Of a stretch of 64,000 bases of DNA, positions 37,822 through 49,500 are shown piece by piece. Source of the DNA: Cardinalis cardinalis (taxonomy: Eukaryota; Chordata; Aves; Passeriformes; Cardinalidae); assembly GCA_014549065.1 (NCBI GenBank), contig JACDOX010000324.1:75994-139993 (forward strand), written 5' to 3'. The notes below the pieces were generated by a model that was not told where the DNA came from, did no database searches, and worked only from the letters and a program-made list of their open reading frames with translations. The position numbers were made by a program, and so were the translations under genes. The stretch's first letter is position 1. Each line of letters starts with the position of its first letter.

Positions 37822-38672
37822 CTGGTCCCTGCTCCCAGCAGGATGCATGCTCAGGGCANAGGAAGAGTTGATTTCTCTGGCTCCTTTTGCCATACCCAGT
37901 GCTGGTTTGGTAGTTTTAAACTGCAGAGTTTCCAGTTCACCTGGAAAGCCTGGGTGGTGTGGGGGAAGCTGGGGCTGGGGAGCAGGGCAGGCTGCAGGGG
38001 CTGCCCTCCCCCTGGGTCACTCTGGTGTGAGTCACAGGACTGGTGGCNTCCGTGGTGGGTGTCACGAGGCACAAACATCACCCATGGAACCAGAGCTGAG
38101 CAGAACTCAGGGCTGTGTTTTGGAGAGNTTTTTTCCTGAGAATTATAAATAATTAAAAAAAAAAAAACAAAAACAAACCGAACACCAGAGGCACCAGGGT
38201 TCTGCCACTTCTCTCACATTAAGAGGAACAGCGCAGTGAGAAGAGAATATTTCAATCTTGGCCCCCTTTAGATTTGGTTTAATTTGCTGTCTGATTTCAG
38301 TGGTAGCTTTGCTTGGGGGTGAGTAGAGCTCTGCTGTGCCAGAGGAGGGCAGGCAGGGGACATCCTGCTCACTGGAACCAGCACGTTCCAAGAGACACAA
38401 GTGGGGTTTTCATTGAAATGTTACTGAGGTGAGAATTGCCCTCTCTGAAGTTCCCCCAGCTCCTTGACTGAGGGTGAGGTGCACAGTGAGATTGATCTAA
38501 CAGGGCTTTAGGGTACTCTGTGAGGAGCACAAGCTTCTTTTAACCCTCTTCTGCCCAACTTCTTGTAATTTTTGGTTTCTTTGAAGGACTTCATTGTACC
38601 CTCAAATGGCACTGTGCNTTCCATGCACTTCACTGAATCCCTGTCACTGTTAAACAGGCTTCTGCCTTTCCT

Positions 38673-38678
38673 AATAAA
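38673..38678 (+). terminator. AP4B1: AP4B1 polyadenylation signal
   Basis: AATAAA about 0.85 kb past the AP4B1 stop codon, followed within 50 bp by a T/G-rich stretch ('ggagtttnttgttcc'). An earlier ATTAAA lies near 38150 next to an A-run and is a weaker alternative. Confidence 0.6.
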
Positions 38679-38977
38679 AATGTGAATCATTCTTGGCTGA
38701 TTTCTGGAGTTTNTTGTTCCTTCAACCCTTGGGGCTGTGGATGGAGTGATCTGTGGATCAGGGCAGCTCTGTGCCCAACAGGGCATTTCTCTCTGACCTT
38801 CCTTGCAGCAAAGCTTTAAGGAGCAACTGGGCAATAATTGGTCTCAAATGCCAAATTACTGTGAAGGGTGAACCTGCAGGTGGATCAAGGGCNGATCCCC
38901 AGTCAGCTGCAGCAGCTGACAGCTCCCACAGCTGTGTGGTGTTCCTGCCCTCGGGGAGAGCTGATGTGGGAAACACT

Positions 38978-39113
38978 AGACCTCCCATCCCTGGAAAGTG
39001 TCCAAGGCCAGCTTGGACNGGGTTTGGAGCAACCTGGGATAGTGAAAGGTGTCCCTGCCCATTGAGATGAGCTTTAAGGTCCCTTCCAACCCAAACCATT
39101 NTGGGATTCTACG
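38978..39113 (+). repeat. CR1 fragment
   Basis: 'ccatccctggaaagtgtcca', 'ggtttggagcaacctgggat', 'aaggtcccttccaacccaaa' and 'ntgggattct' form a clear plus-oriented CR1 3' end between AP4B1 and PTPN22. Confidence 0.9.
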
Positions 39114-39550
39114 TTAAAAGCATGAAGGGGAGCTGTGGCTTTTCCATGCTGTTTTATGNACTCTTCCAGCCACATTCCAGGCTTGAAGCCTTCCTGGTGG
39201 AGCACAGCCCCCGGGATGTGAATGCTCCACAGTCTCACCCCTGGGTACCCCTGGCAGTGATGGCTGGAGGAATTGGGGTGGTGGGCGTTGGACTGGTGTC
39301 CAGCATGTCCCCACCCTTGTCCTGGGTGCTGCCCACCCCGTGCCAAGTGGGGCAGCTTTGAGCAGAGGGTGCCACGGCCCCGTGCCGTGCGCTGTGTTGT
39401 TTGACCAGGATTATCTGCCACGCACTAATTTCCTCTGGGGCTGTGATGAAGTCAGAAAACCACAGGCAGCTCTCCGCGGCGGCGCCTTCCGCTGCGGATC
39501 ACTTGACATGTCCCGTCCCAGGAGGGCCAGGCCAGGCGCGCTGCGGCACC

Positions 39551-42500
39551 ATGGACCAGAGGGAGATCCTGCTGCAGAACCTGGAAAGGGCCCAGGGCAA
39601 GAAGCTCAACAGAGGAGAGTTTGCAGAGGAGTTTTTGGTGAGTTCTCTCAGGGCTTGGCTCAGTGTTTCAGCTCATGTCGGAGGGAATCGCTCGGTCGCC
39701 TCTCAAACCTGGCACAGTGAGGTTTTCTAGGAGTTTCACAGCAGACACCCAGAAGTTAAGTGGGCTAAGAGGAATGTAAAGACATGATAGAAATTTTAGT
39801 AATTTGCATTTCAACTGTTTGCTTTTTAACTAATCACCCNAGTGCTTCCTGTTTTCTGCTTGGTGAATGCACTTGTCAGGACATGGTTTCACTTTGCCTG
39901 GTAACAGAACTGGGGGACAGGGAGGAATATGGAGCCTCTGGGCCTGGTGACACAACTGGAGATACAGGGAGNAATATGGAGCCTCTGCCCTTCTCCCCAT
40001 TGCAATCTGTTAGACCTGTGGCACTGAAGTTCCTGCCAGGCATCTCTGGTTTTGCCTTGCCTTGGCTTGTCCTTGTTTCTATAGAGCACAGGTTGCCCAA
40101 GGGAGCTGTGGCTGCCCTGTCNCTGGAGGTGTCCAGGACCAGGGTGGAAAGGGCTTGGAACAACCTGGGCCAGCAGCAGGTGTCCCTGCCCGTGGCAGGG
40201 NGTGGAATCAGATGNGNTTTAAGGTCCCTTCCAACCCAAACCATTCTGGGATCTGTGTGCTCTACATCCAGCAGTGCTCCTGGCCCCTCCTGGAAACTGC
40301 TTTCTTATTCCCTCAAGGCAAAAGCTGCACAGAATGCTGATGGCTCCCAACTCCCCCTGTGCTCTGCGTTGCCTTGAATCTGTGAGCTCTCTGATATAAT
40401 TTTTGGTTTGGGCGCCAGAGGTGAGGCTCAGATGCCAATGCAAAGGCTGCTGGCTGGAGGTGGCTCTTGGTGTGGAGGCTCTGACAGGCTGGCTGGGCTG
40501 CTCTGGGGGGCAGTGACATTGCCCAGCCCTCACAGGCACAGGGAAGGGCAGAACTGTGAGACCTGAGATGTGTCGAGCACTGGACTGACCCTGGCAGGGG
40601 GCTCTGGCTTACCGAGGGGTCTCCACAAGCTCCAGCCCTGCTCTGTCCTACCAGCCCTTCAAACGCTTGGGGAAAGCTGAGTGCTTGGTTTCCAGGTGTC
40701 TGGGCTGGAGGGAAGTGATTAATCTGAGCCTGCAGTGACGGTCTCTTGTTCCATGGAACAAAGTGCTGTCGCTGCCTGCNGAGTTTCCCCTCGCTCTGCC
40801 TGCTGTCTGTGTGTGTGAGGCTGTGGGCTCCGAGCCCTGCTGCTCAGGCTGGCTCCAGCAGCCCGATGTGTTCATTTCTGATCAAAATGGCAGGTGGAAA
40901 TGGTCAAGGCTGCATTTCCTGTTCTATGGGATAAGATCTCAAAGACACCTGATTTGTGGCTGCTTTTGCAAGGCAGTGGCCTCAGCAGGCCACCATGCTG
41001 GCTTGTTTCCAATCATGACAGATATATTCATGCCATTCCTCCACCCCAATTCCTGCCCTCTCCTTGTGGGACCAAGCATTTTTACGTGCAAATTCTGGTG
41101 ATGTTACTATAAATGATAGGGTTTCATTAGAATCCCCTTTTCTGTTTGTGCAGTCTCCCAGCTGGGCACTGCTGGGCACTGGTAACAAATAGTGTGTGTT
41201 ATTTAGGAGCTGGTGGCAGTGAAATAAAATTCTGTGCTTTACCAGGAGAAAGATGCTTTAANTCCCTGTGAGTGCTGCAGCTTTATCCTTGAAATGAAGG
41301 AGATGAGAGGTTTGCAGCCCTAAGGGTCTGCCCCAGGACTCCTTCTCTTTCACCAGCCCATGGAGCCACTGCTCCAGTTGCTTGTGCTCCCTTTGTGACT
41401 TGAGCATCGCTGCTTCCAGCTACAGATGGGAGCATCTCCACCAAAGTGAGAAAAATCAATAGATTTACCTGTCTTTTCTGGCATCATTCATTGAAGGTGC
41501 TTTGACATTGTCACTCCTCTGATCTGGGTGCTGTTTGAGAGGCTCCCCTGGGCCTCTCTCGCTTGTGAGATGCTTTTGTCACTTCAGAAGCCGACATGTG
41601 GGCCCTGCCTCAGCACACACTTTCCATCCTTCACAAGGCTCTCAGAAGGTTCTGTCTCTGTTCTTGCTCCGAGCAAAGCCACTCAGGAAAGAATTGATGG
41701 TGGTAGCAAACGTGACCCCTGGAGACCTTCATGTGCTCTCTAGTAGTGAGCTGGCTGCAGCCCGTCTGCTGTAATTTGTTCCACTCTTTTATCACAGAAG
41801 CTGAAGAGACAGTCAACAAAGTACAGATCGGACAAAATCTACCCCACAGCAGCGTCTGAGCAGCCAGAGAATGTCAAGAAGAACAGATACAAGGACATCT
41901 TACCTTGTAGGTTGGAAATGGCACATGTTCCTACTCAGCCTTTTGTTTTTCTTGCTTTTCTTGTTCTCATTCTCTGGTGCCTGCCTGCACAGCTGTTCTA
42001 TGTGANCATCTCGCTGCTCTCTCTTGCCTTTGAGTCTTGCTGCTCAGATTTAGGGCTTTGGCTGCTGCAGTGCCTGCTCTGGAGGACTTTGGCACAAATC
42101 AACCCTGTCAGGCACATGGTGGGATTTTGGGGATGATCTGGGCAGGGATGGGAGCTGGACTCGATGATCCTTGTGGGTCCTTTCCANCTCAGGNTATTCT
42201 GTGGTATTTCTACAGACAGAAGAACTTCTATTCCCTAGGGAACACATCATCCAGTGATAATCCTTGCAAGTTTCTGGTTAGCACTGTAACCCTTGCATCC
42301 AAAGGCCTCTGGACAGTGATGTGTCCATGATGTGCAAAGCAGGCAGCAGGCAATCCCTGCTGAGGCCTCCCTTGGTGCAGTGGTGTCCAAAGAGCCCTGT
42401 CCCAGCATCAGAGCAGACTGTCTCTTTAGTCCATTCCAACTTGGAAAAGAAAGTAAATCACAGAATCATTAAGGTTGGGACACACCTCCAGGATTGAGCC

Positions 42501-43456
42501 CAGCTCTCANACCCTTGTATCTGACCCCACAGACCTGGTGTGAGCCTGGAGTGCTGTTGGGTGGATTTGGGCTTGGCTTGCATGGTCAGAGGGGATCAGC
42601 ATTTCATGGGGTGGTGGCAGCACCTGCAGCTCTNCCCTAAAACCTCCCCCACTCTCCAAAAGGATCTTGTCCATCCCCTGTGGGTGCAGGCAGCAGGGCT
42701 GAGGGNGGTGTGGGGGGACATCAGCNGCTTGCACAGGCTCCCACCCGCCCTGGATGGGCTCTCTGACATCAGTGCTCCCCCCAGGGCCCCTGGTGCTGCC
42801 CCCCAAGGGCTCAGTGACCTTGAGGGACAGGCACTGACTCCTTCCCCTGCTTTTGCAGTTGACCACAGCAGAGTGGAGCTGTCCCTGATTACATCAGACA
42901 CAGACTCTCANTACATCAATGCCAACTTCATCAAGGTTTGCCTCTTTTGTGGTGTTTCGTCCTGCCGAGGTGTTGGTGGTGCCACCTGGGTGGGTTGTGC
43001 CAGGAGGAGCAGGCTGGGGGCTCTGCAGCAGTTTCTGGGCTGTGCTCAAGGATAACTGATGGAAGAAGAGGAGTGAGCCCTCCATAAAGCCCCTGGGCAG
43101 CCCAGAGGCTACAGGGCAAGGGACACACTCATGCCGGGGGTGGAACACTTTGTGGTTCTCAGCCCCANCTTCCTCGTTGCCTTTGCTGCCTTTGGTGGGT
43201 GACAGTGGTGCAAAACTGCCTGTGGCCAGAGTCACCTGGGCTGCAGCCAGTGCAGAGGCAGGAAACCTTGCAGGGCTGCACGGCTGGGACCTGCTGCTGG
43301 GGCGAGCAGCAGGGCAGGTCAGTGTGGGACAGTGCTCCATGTGCAGCTCCACCAGTCCTGGGGCTGTCCTGGGCCTACAGCCCTTCTCTGACTGATGGAT
43401 GGATGGATGGATGGATGGATGGATGGATGGATGGATGGATGGATGGACAGATGGAC

Positions 43457-43504
<48 letters not shown>

Positions 43505-43524
43505 GATGGATGGATGGATGGATG

Positions 43525-43567
<43 letters not shown>

Positions 43568-46500
43568 GGATGGATGGATGGATGGAGGATAGATAGTTCC
43601 CTTCATTCTCCATCACAGTGACCAGTGGCCCAGGGCTCTGTGTAACCTGTCTGCAGAAGATCAGACCTCCCCAACAGGATCACAGGTCATTCTTTGGCCA
43701 TCAGCAACAGAGCTGTGGCCACATCACCTNCAGGCTCCCAGAGGTGCTGTAAGAGCTGCTGCAGGTCCCTGGGAGCAGATCTCAGCTCAATCCCAGCTCC
43801 CCAGCTTGGCCCTGCCTTTGGTTTGAACACCACTGTGTGAGTTAATGTATGTGCCCAAAANTCAACTCTGTGAAAGTCCTTCTAAACCCTTAATGGGCTT
43901 GCTGGTAGAAGTAAATTCAGAGAGAGGAATGGCTTTATTTCTGCTGGTGAGCTATGCACAGATGTGTCCATGTCTGGTTTGAATGTTCCAGGGTGTCTAT
44001 GGGCCGAGAGCATACATTGCAACCCAGGGTCCTCTCCCCACTACTGTCACTGACTTTTGGAGGATGATTTGGGAGTATGAAGTCCTGGTAAGGTGCAGAT
44101 TTATATTTAGATATAATTTTTTTTTTTTAAGGAAAGCTGTCCTTCCAGCCAGAAGTCCTTTGTTGGGACTCAGGGGAAGGCAGCCCTCAGAGTTTCCTTA
44201 TCACTGATAAGTACCCACAAGAGATGAGCTTAATTTTACTGCCTGGATAAGAAGCTCNTGTTCAGACTTTTCTAATGAGCCTTCTTCCTGCAGGTCGTGG
44301 TCATGGCNTGTATGGAGTTTGAAATGGGGAAGGTGAGTAGTGTGTCACAGATGGTCCTGAGTGCCAGGGCAGGGTGACAGGTGCAGATTTTTATTCAATC
44401 CCATCAGTGGCAGTGATTTCTGTTTGATATAAGCTGATTTTTGGGTGTCCAGCTGCAAATGGTGCCGTGGGAGATGTCCCTGCCCATGGCAGAGGGTGAA
44501 AGGAGATGATCTTTAAGGTCCCTTCCAACCAAACCAGGCTCTGATTCCATGAAACTCCTCAGCCATTTCCAGCAGCGCAGGGAATCTCTCTGGAAAGGGA
44601 AATCCCACAGCGGCAGCTCCAAGGAAGGGGAGGCTGGAGCTGGACAGCAGCAAGAGCTGAGCCTCTTCCCAGAGTGAATTTTGTCCTGAAAAGTGAAAAN
44701 GGGCCAGTGGGGAATAACAAACACATCGTGCTTGTCCCAACAGAAGAAATGCGAGCGGTACTGGGCGGAGGCGGACGGCTCCCCCCTGCACTGCGGCCCT
44801 TTCTCCGTCACCTGTGTGAGTGCAGCCACCCCAGCACCCTGTCCCACCCCAGGGAGCCACAGAAAATCTGACTCTGACTCCTTCTTCTGCAGGAGGCTGA
44901 GGAGAAGAGGAATGAGTATGTGATTAGAACTTTAAAGGTGACCCTGAACGAGGTAAGGAGGAAAGGTCAAGGCNGAAAATGTACCTGGGCTGGCTTTGTT
45001 ATATAAATAATATATTAAAATANGGTACATTTTGTGCAGAAAGTTTTACATTGCTCAGGCTGCTGAATTAGATTTGACAGCAGTCGAGGGAACAAAGGAA
45101 GTAAAAAATTCATTAACTCAGACCTCAGTTTGTGAAGCTGTTTGTCAGTCATGGCAAATCAGGCTCTGGGTAAGTGGGGCCAAGGATGTCATAAAACAGC
45201 TCCTGCAGCAAAACCAGCTGCAAACTGCTGCTCTGCCCTNTGCCTGCTGCTGCAGATGGGAGCTGGGGGTGGAGCAGGAATCCAGCTCCCCTTGCTGTGC
45301 CAACATGCCAGACCCTGCCACGGCTCTTCTCCTGCAGGCAGCCCGCACCATCTTCCACTTCCACTACAAGAACTGGCCAGACCACCACGTGCCCTCGTCC
45401 ATCGAGCCCATCCTGGAGCTCGTCAGGGACATCCGCTGCTACCAGCCCGATGACAGGGTCCCTGTCTGCATCCACTGCAGGTGGGTGAGCTGGCTGCCAG
45501 CAGGGAAGGGCTGCTGGCCCCCAGAGCCCCGTGTCCCACGTCCCAGGGGGTCACGGGGACAAGCCCATAGCCAAGCTCCTCTTCTGGGGAGCCCTAAGGG
45601 AAAGGGGGACAGNCAGCATGGCCAGGGGGCAGGGAAGGAGGGAGCAGCAGGCCAGCAATAGAATCACAGAACCATGGAATTGTTTAGGTTGGAAAAGTCC
45701 CTTAAGATGCTCGAGTCCANTCATTGGCCCAGCACTGCCAAGGCCATCTCTAAACCATGTCCTCAAGTGCCACATCTACACATCTGCTCAATGGTGACCT
45801 CAGCACTGCCCTGGGCAGCCTGTGCCAGTGCTTGACAATGCTTTTGCTGTAGAAATTTTCCCTAATACGCAATCTAAACCTCCCCTGGGGCAACCTGAGG
45901 CTGTTTCCTCTTGTCCTGTCCCTTGTTAGCTGGGAGAAGAGACCAACACCCNGCTGGCTGCACCCTTCTGTCAGGGAGTGAGACTGTCTGGGTCAGAGAC
46001 ACCACCACTGGCCATGCCCACGCGTGGCTGGTCACCACAGGAGGACTGAGAGCTGTTCTCAGGGCACGAGCTGTGCCTCCCAGCCCTGTGCAGCAGNGCC
46101 CTGCGTGGGCTGAAGCTGCAGCATCCTGCGGGTCTGCAGGATGTGCGGGGGACAGCAGGGTCCCAGGTGGCTGTGGGTGCTCTCCAAACATCGCTGTGAG
46201 AAGCACAGCGTGCCCAGGCTGTGCCCTGTGCCCAGGCTGTGCCCCGTGCCCAGGCTGTGCCCTGTGCCCAGGCTGTGCCCTGTGCCCAGGCTGTGCCCTG
46301 TGCTGTGTTTGCAGTGCCGGCTGCGGCAGGACCGGCGTCATCTGCGCCATCGACTACACCCAGAAGCTGCTGAAGGACGGGGTGAGCGCCAGCCTCAGTG
46401 CCCTCCATGGCCCCTGCANCCCTCTGTCCCTCCCCAGGCTTCCCTCTGCCCTCCAGCCCCTCTGACTGCGCTCAGGGGGATTTCAGGGGGGTGGGAGCTC

Positions 46501-49500
46501 CCCATGGAGAACGGCAGTGGCCCAAGTGCTGGCTGCCCACCCCCAGTTTGTGCCAGCCCTCTCTCTTCAGGCACCCACAGCATCACCCCCGTGGGGCAGA
46601 ATCCCCCTCCACTGCTCGCTCTGCCCTTCAGCTCACAGCACATGGCCCTGTGACACATGGCCATGACCCTCACTCTTCAATACGTCTTTACTGTCTTTGT
46701 CTCTCCACACTCACACATGAGATATTCAGGGTTTCCAAACCCCTTCCTTTGCTTTACTCTGACACTCCAATAGTGGTACAGGCAATAATCCCTGGCCTCA
46801 GGGCAGGTGCTGGGACTCAGAGGAGAGCCTGCTCTGCTCCANAGCTCCCTGGACCCATCCAGCTGGGAAATCAGTGNCATGTCCTTCCTGCTGCCCACAG
46901 CNNATATAAAAAGGGTATTTTCTGCGGGGTGTGAGACAGGAGGGAGGANAATGGTTTGTAACAAATAAAATAGCACTTTAAGCAGGCCCTTTGTTAAAAA
47001 TTATTGCAGTAGCAGGCCTGGATTTCAGACAGTNCTCTGAACTGCATCATGACTTGGAAGTTTCGTGGAATTAGACCTGTCTGTAATTTTTTATCAGAGA
47101 AATCATAGAAATCATTGAAAGATTTGGGTTGGAAGGATCTTAACATCCTCTCTTTCCAGCCCCCTGCCATGGGCAGGGACACCTCTCCCTATCTCAGGGT
47201 GCTCCAAGCCCCATCCAGCCTGGCCTTGAGCATTTCTTAGGGTGGGACAGCCACAGTTTCTCTGGGCTTCCTATGCCAGGGCCTGCCCACCCTCACAGGG
47301 AAGAATTCCTTCTCAATATTAAACCCAAATATCTTCTCTTTTAGCTTAAAACCATTTTGTCTTTTCTCTTTCTTGCCAGATTGTTCCAGTGAACTTCAGT
47401 GTTTTCAACCTGATCCAGGAGATGCGCACACAGAGACCCTGCATAGTGCAGACCAAGGTGTGTCTGGGGAAGGTCACCCCTGCCCCATGCTGCTCCCTCA
47501 CCTTTTCCCGCAGCAGGGAAACCCAGAGCAGTGGTGCTGCTGGGAGCTGGGCTGTGGAGATGTTGTGCAAAGTCCCTTTTCTGAGCAGAACAATGATTTG
47601 GCAGAAGTTGATTTGGTAGCTGAGCGTTTCCTTGCGGACCGCTGGGCCAGTGCTCAGCGTGGGATTTATCAAATGCTTACACTGTGAAACCAGGAACTGT
47701 CCAGGCAATAAAGTGGGAACTTTCCTCAGCTGCAACAGGCTGAAGAGGAAGCTCAATGCAGAACAGTGCTGTTTGCACACCCAAAAGCCCCCAAATGCCT
47801 CAGCGTGAGTCCTGTGAGAGTTGTGGCTTCTGCCTCCTCTCGANATTCACACCCTGCTGACGGGCAGGAAAGGCACCTTCTCTCGGGGTGATGCTAGGTG
47901 GCCATTCACAGGTCCCACCAGTGCTGGCTGTCACCGTTTCTGTCTGTCTGTCTGGAATGCAGGAGCAGTATGAGCTGGTTTACGATGCCGTGATTGAGCT
48001 CTTCAGAAGGCAGGTTCAAGCACTCGATGCCCAGAAAGATTCTGCTGCTTCACAGGTAAAAGTCCCAGGACAAACACGCTGCCTCTTGCAGCCTGGGCAA
48101 GAGGCTCTAACCTCAATTCCTGCTGCAGATCNGGGGTGAATTCCCATATTTTCTACTGCCCTTGATACCCAAACTAAGTCTCTTTTGATGTTAACCCATG
48201 AGAATCCAGCTCTTCCCCTCAATGTGTAATGCTTGTCACAAACAAGACCNAGATTTTCTTCAGTCTTAAAATTATTTTCTATTTTCTATGTATTTTAATG
48301 GTTGTTTAATGCCATGAGTGAATAGAACAGCATGAATTTTCTACAGGACTGACAGATTTCCATGGGGATGTGCCNGTGAAACTTGAGGGATTTTCAGACC
48401 AAGTTGGGAAGGTCCAGGTTGGGAAGTTTGGGATCCCAAGGCAGTGAGGCTGGAAGTGTCACCTCATGTGTGCTAGTGAGGGAATCAGCACTACAGCCTG
48501 TCTGTGGGAGGGCATAGGGGGAAATATCTTGTGAAAAAACCACGGCAAAATCTCACAAATCTGTTACACCTCTGAGGAAAAGAAATGTGGTCTTGGTGTG
48601 AAGCTGCATGTTAACAGGAATAGGCAAAACCTCTCTGGTTCAGGTTTTCTTTGCTCTTGCTGTTCTGTGGCTGTTGACGTGAGCCTCACTGGATCAAATC
48701 CAGGAAAATAAATGCATCACAGCAAAGCCTGGAAGGTCACNGTGAGCTCATTTTGTCAGAAACTTTTATCTCAAAAATTGGCAAGGAGATCCTGTGATGG
48801 GACTTGTGCCTCAGTTTTACCATAGGATTTGCAGTTCATTCCAAGCCAGAGCTGAGTGAGACAAGAACTGAAAAAAGCCTTTTTGGACTGGTCTGTGAGC
48901 AAAGGTCACACAGGGCTGACACCAAATGCAGAGGACTTTTCAAGTCAGGATGTGGTTTTGTAGCTCTTGCCCAAACCTCTCGCCCCCCTGAACCTCCCTG
49001 TCCTCTGAGGACACTGTGCAGAGCATGGCGAGGCCATGAGCTGGTGTCATGCACAAAACCAGCACCCAGCGTGCCCAGTGTGGGCTCCTGAAGGCAAAGT
49101 GCCTGCACAGGCTGCCTGCCAGCTGTTTGGCACAGCTGGATGGTTGTGGGGCTCTCTGCAGTCTCATTTCAGAAAGGTGCTGGCAGAGCTGCTCTTCAGA
49201 AAGTTCTGCCTGCGGTTTTCAGCTCCACTTCGGTGTCATTTCCCAAGTGCTTTAGTAATTAGAAGTATTTGGCAAAAATCCCAGCTCCCGAAGCAGCACG
49301 TTGGTGTTCTTTACATTCTGCCTCCTCACTCCTGTTTGCAAACATTTCCTTTCCCCAGGAAGGAGCAGGGCATCCTGTAGCCAAGCCAGTCCTGACTCCA
49401 GTGGAAGACATTTATGGCCTGAGTTCACTCACCTGGTAAGCCCCAGCACAAGTACCCCTGGTTGGTATTTGCAGTCACCCACACAATTTCAGAGAGATTA

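Larger units (their letters stand above)
37822..39550 (+). other. AP4B1 3'UTR and AP4B1-PTPN22 intergenic interval
   Basis: 1.7 kb containing the AP4B1 3'UTR, a CR1 copy (38978-39113) and a GC-rich segment just before the PTPN22 start. No exon of BCL2L15, which occupies this position in human, could be recognised on either strand. Confidence 0.65.

Noticed and set aside
42894..43616. 240-codon reverse-strand open frame with Ser-Ile-His-Pro and Ser-Ile-Tyr-Leu repeats
   Set aside because: It is the translation of a tetranucleotide microsatellite, which stays open by composition, and it overlaps PTPN22 exon 3 on the opposite strand.
46211..46300. CRISPR-like regular array
   Set aside because: The 18-bp units are directly tandem with no unique spacers, in a vertebrate intron.
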